Positions 61,860 through 64,000 of a stretch of 64,000 bases of DNA are shown here, piece by piece (position 1 is the stretch's first letter; each line of letters begins with the position of its first letter). A program made the translations under genes and the position numbers. The notes under the pieces were generated by a model. That model did not search any database and was not told where the DNA came from. It saw only the letters and a list, made by a program, of their open reading frames with translations. This DNA comes from JACVRX01 sp963819885 (lineage in GTDB: Bacteria > Actinomycetota > Actinomycetes > Jiangellales > Jiangellaceae). The DNA lies in NCBI GenBank assembly GCA_963819885.1, contig CAWFXV010000027.1, positions 67,807 through 131,806 on the forward strand, written 5' to 3'.

Positions 61860-62046
61860 AGTGATTCGATCTGACCATCGCGGCTCGCTCCAGCAAACAC
61901 CGAGGGATAGCGACACCGACCACCAGGTTGATCGTCCCGGTTGCGACCTTGGTCAGCAACGAGTCCCACGTCGGTGCGTGTGTCGTTGGCGCGGCGCCCA
62001 CAAGCATTCCGATCTTGGCCGCCACGCCGACGATCTGCGCGGACAC
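61860..62046 (-). pseudogene. DUF6069 remnant
   Basis: A minus-strand fragment reading VAAKIGMLVGAAP and then LLTKVATGTINLVVGVAI, corresponding to the last two helices of the intact DUF6069 protein at 48255-48707 (TKVATALINLVTGVAI). The N-terminal half is missing, and after VGVAI the frame shifts (SVFAGASRDG continues in another frame). It is a 5'-truncated, frameshifted relic with no start of its own. Confidence 0.65.
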
Positions 62047-62086
62047 GGCCGATTAATTGGTGGCTGCTCTGGGCGGAAGCGGGGAT

Positions 62087-62416
62087 CTACGCGCCTTCAG
62101 CGAGCTGCTGCTCGGCCACGAGTTCGGCGAAGCCGAGCGCACGGACGACATTGCCCACCGCGGAGGCGACGCGGGCCGTTCCGACAATCGGGGCGACGGC
62201 TGCGAGGACGTCTCGGACCTGATCCCCGTCGACCCCAATTTCGCTTGCGGCACCGAGATTCAACAGGTACGAGCTCGGCGGTGCATTCACCGCGACGAGC
62301 GCAGCGATGCGCACCAGCATGAGGGTCTGTGGGTCGAGTTTCGAGGCTTCCATCGAGGCGGCGGTCATGGTCGCAATCAGATCCAGGACCGGGGTTTCAG
62401 CGGATTCGTCGCTCAT
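62087..62416 (-). CDS. Carboxymuconolactone-decarboxylase-like small protein (second copy)
   Basis: A 109-aa helical protein starting at ATG 62416, preceded by GGAAAGGAACCC. The core LDPQTLMLVRIAALVAVNAPPSSYLLNLGAASEIGVDGDQVRDVL (in parts) parallels the gene at 60545-60886 (LDPKTLALVRLAALIAVGGAVASYG…). Again there is no CxxC or catalytic His, so this is probably a non-enzymatic or atypical member. It is intact although both neighbours are broken genes, which may indicate continued selection. Confidence 0.75.
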   Translation of the reverse strand: MSDESAETPVLDLIATMTAASMEASKLDPQTLMLVRIAALVAVNAPPSSYLLNLGAASEIGVDGDQVRDVLAAVAPIVGTARVASAVGNVVRALGFAELVAEQQLAEGA

Positions 62417-62539
62417 TTCTGGGTTCCTTTCCGTTCGTGGTGGCGATGACAATATTCGCTTGCAGAACCGGTATGCGCGGCGACGCGCCGTCACCCGATC
62501 GCGGAGGGGAACAGCAGCGCCGGACGGAGGTCCGGGGGC

Positions 62540-63283
62540 TTAGTAGCTGTCTGCTTCAGCCGTTTGGAGAAGTATTGGAGTGCCTTCTTGGTTTTGGTTT
62601 CCTGCTCGCCGGTCAGGTCGCACCGCGCTGGGTGAGGAACGCCCTGGTTTCGGCCGCGACGTGGAACGCCTCCGACGGGCGCATTTGGTGGACAGCTCGA
62701 GGATCATGGAGTTGTCCGGGTAGAACCACAGCTCGGCGACGAGTCTGCGGGCGTATCCCTCGGGGGCGAATTCAGCTTCACGGTGATTGGGCCCAGGATC
62801 GACCGTTCAGTGCGAGCCCGTCGGGTGCGTGCGCGGTGTACAACGCCCGTTGCTCCTTGGAGTAGAGCCTGCGGATCGGTAGCTTCCCGAACACCGCATC
62901 CCGGACGTCGGGGGTCTTCAGTGCGCGTTTCATCGATCCGGAGCAGACGAACCCGCCCGGCATCGCATCGACCTCGACGCCGAAGTTGGGCGAGCGGCGC
63001 AACTGTTCGGGCAGCTGGTCCGGGACCACCGGGCGCAGCTTGACCACGGTGTCGTCGCCCTTGTGCTGAACCCGGCGAGCGCGGACCACGACCCCGGCCT
63101 TGTTCAGCGTCAGCTCCGGGGTGTCGAAGAAGTAGACCTGCCGGATCTGGGCGTCCAGGGGATCCACCCCCAGCGCCGCCGCCCGCGGCTGCGGTCGGAC
63201 ACCGGCACGGTCAACTTCAGCTCGACGCTGTCCGCGCCTTTGGTCAACGCGATCAGCTCGGCCAGCTCCTTATCGGACAGCAT
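62540..63283 (-). pseudogene. CYTH-domain (adenylate cyclase/thiamine triphosphatase fold) gene with several frameshifts
   Basis: From ATG 63283 the frame reads MLSDKELAELIALTKGADSVELKLTVPVSDRS, whose VELKL is the CYTH ExExK-type opening. After a shift near 63180 it continues DPLDAQIRQVYFFDTPELTLNKAGVVVRARRVQHKGDDTVVKLRPV. Another break near 62800 leads to FAPEGYARRLVAELWFYPDNSMILELSTK, and more breaks near 62690 and 62620 precede EQETKTKKALQYFSKRLKQ. At least three or four separate indels are needed to restore one ~245-aa protein. CYTH proteins bind triphosphates. This is a decayed gene or badly damaged sequence. Confidence 0.78.
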
Positions 63284-63491
63284 GGGTGCCTTCTCGCGGT
63301 GGCCATGACTGCTCCTTCCACGGTGGAGGCGACTCGTCGCGTCAACAGGCGGTGTCACGCTCCAGGCATAGAGACTGCTTCCTCGGCTTCGCACCACCGC
63401 CCGACCCCGAGCTCGCCCCGAACTCGATCGCGAGCGACGCGTGCCGGTGCCTCGATCGGCGCGACGGCAACCAGGACGGCCTCCTACTCAA

Positions 63492-63904
63492 TCAGTACTG
63501 GGCCTCGCGAGTCTCCCCGCCGTGGACGATCAGCGCCCAGATAACCAGCACGTCCAGGGTGATCACGATGACGCTCCACACCGGGTGGAAGTTCAGCGAC
63601 GCGAGCTGCGCGATCGCGTTGATCATGACCACGATCACCGCGAAGACCCGGGCCCAGGTGGCGCCGGAGAACAGGCCGAAGCCGGCCAGTAGCGCCAGCA
63701 GGCCGACGATCAGGTGTACCCAGCCCCAACCAGTGACGTCAAGGATGACGACCGCCAGGCCTCGGTGGGCAGGAACACGTCATCGGTGAAGATCGCGGCG
63801 AAGCCCTGGATGGCGTTGAAAGCGCCGAGCATGACCAGCATGAGCCCGGCAAACGAGATCCAGCCGACCCATCCGGTGACCCTGGTTTCTTCTGGCGTAC
63901 TCAT
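63492..63904 (-). pseudogene. Second DUF7144-family gene, frameshifted
   Basis: A paralogue of the gene at 46831-47241 in the opposite orientation. From ATG 63904 it reads MSTPEETRVTGWVGWISFAG and on to DDVFLPTEA, nearly identical to the first copy. The frame then breaks at about 63750-63765, and the remainder (VVILDVTGWGW, LFSGATWARVFAVIVV, VHGGETREAQY) continues in another frame to the stop at 63492. One missing G (GAGGCC for GAGGGCC) would repair it. The leader, including the 7-bp hairpin and operator 5, is also conserved between the copies, as is the stop context TGATTGAGTAG. Confidence 0.85.
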
Positions 63905-63922
63905 CCACCCTCCCAATCTGGT

Positions 63923-63941
63923 CGACCCGCACCTCGGGTCG
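63923..63941 (-). promoter_or_regulatory. Conserved 5'-leader hairpin of the second DUF7144 copy
   Basis: CGACCCG-N5-CGGGTCG on the minus strand, 18 bp before the start, matching 46794-46812 except for one loop base. Confidence 0.68.
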
Positions 63942-63976
63942 CGATATAACACTGGCTGCCTGGTGAGGCCAGTGCC

Positions 63977-63993
63977 TCACTCACACTGGGTGA
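63977..63993 (-). promoter_or_regulatory. Palindromic operator 5, upstream of the second DUF7144 copy
   Basis: TCACTC (63977-63982), 5-nt centre ACACT, GGGTGA (63988-63993): one mismatch to the perfect palindrome. Its distance to the start codon (about 70 bp) equals that of operator 2 in front of the first DUF7144 gene. Confidence 0.75.
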
Positions 63994-64000
63994 AGTTTCG

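Overview
The window is high-GC, gene-dense bacterial DNA with frequent GTG starts, 4-base stop/start overlaps and a gene order typical of Actinomycetia (hrcA-dnaJ-HIT-phoH-ybeY-CBS-era, recO-uppS, glyS, dusB, ppdK, dgt, dnaG, sigma factor). The genus cannot be fixed from the sequence alone. Something in the Frankia / Jatrophihabitans / Nakamurella / Sporichthya neighbourhood would fit, but that is a guess.

Region 1 (1-11.6 kb) is a conserved housekeeping block: an acyl-CoA ligase entering from the left, hemW, a DUF4870 protein, hrcA behind a perfect CIRCE operator, dnaJ, then HIT, phoH, ybeY, a CBS/CorC protein, a degenerate cytidine-deaminase-like protein and era. A divergent ECF sigma factor / GerMN-Gmad2 pair sits where many relatives carry rsmE. 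Region 2 (11.6-21 kb) holds an AfsR-type regulator, small enzymes, leuA with a Leu-codon attenuator leader, an orphan barstar and an ATP-grasp protein. Region 3 (21-31 kb) has recO-uppS, a zinc ABC transporter with a Zur-like box lying on its promoter, a YibE/F protein, an M16-like peptidase and glyS. Region 4 (31-44 kb) has dusB, ppdK, dgt, an FAD reductase, an AbiEi/endonuclease-like gene bracketed by two ~88-bp palindromic repeats, dnaG, a primary-type sigma factor and tRNA-Asn.

Region 5 (43.7-64 kb) is accessory and different in character. It carries two MalT-type LuxR regulators, two DUF7144 genes, a formylglycine-generating enzyme, DUF6069 proteins, a SulP anion transporter, a ZIP metal transporter, an HtrA-like protease, a YihY protein, a K+ channel, an AI-2E family protein, a type I arylsulfatase, two carboxymuconolactone-decarboxylase-like proteins and a CYTH-domain gene. 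Five copies of one palindrome, TCACCC-N5-GGGTGA, lie in front of genes here (LuxR-1 and its divergent small neighbour, DUF7144-FGE, DUF6069, ZIP-SulP, and the second DUF7144). This looks like an undescribed local regulon. FGE, SulP and the sulfatase suggest sulfate-ester or anion metabolism.

At least seven genes of region 5 contain single-base-type frameshifts (LuxR-1, ZIP, LuxR-2, arylsulfatase, DUF6069 copy, CYTH, DUF7144 copy). I found none in the first 44 kb. Either this island is decaying or the sequence is locally unreliable. Many starts across the window have a TAnnnT-like -10 hexamer 6-8 nt before the start codon and no Shine-Dalgarno, indicating leaderless mRNAs.
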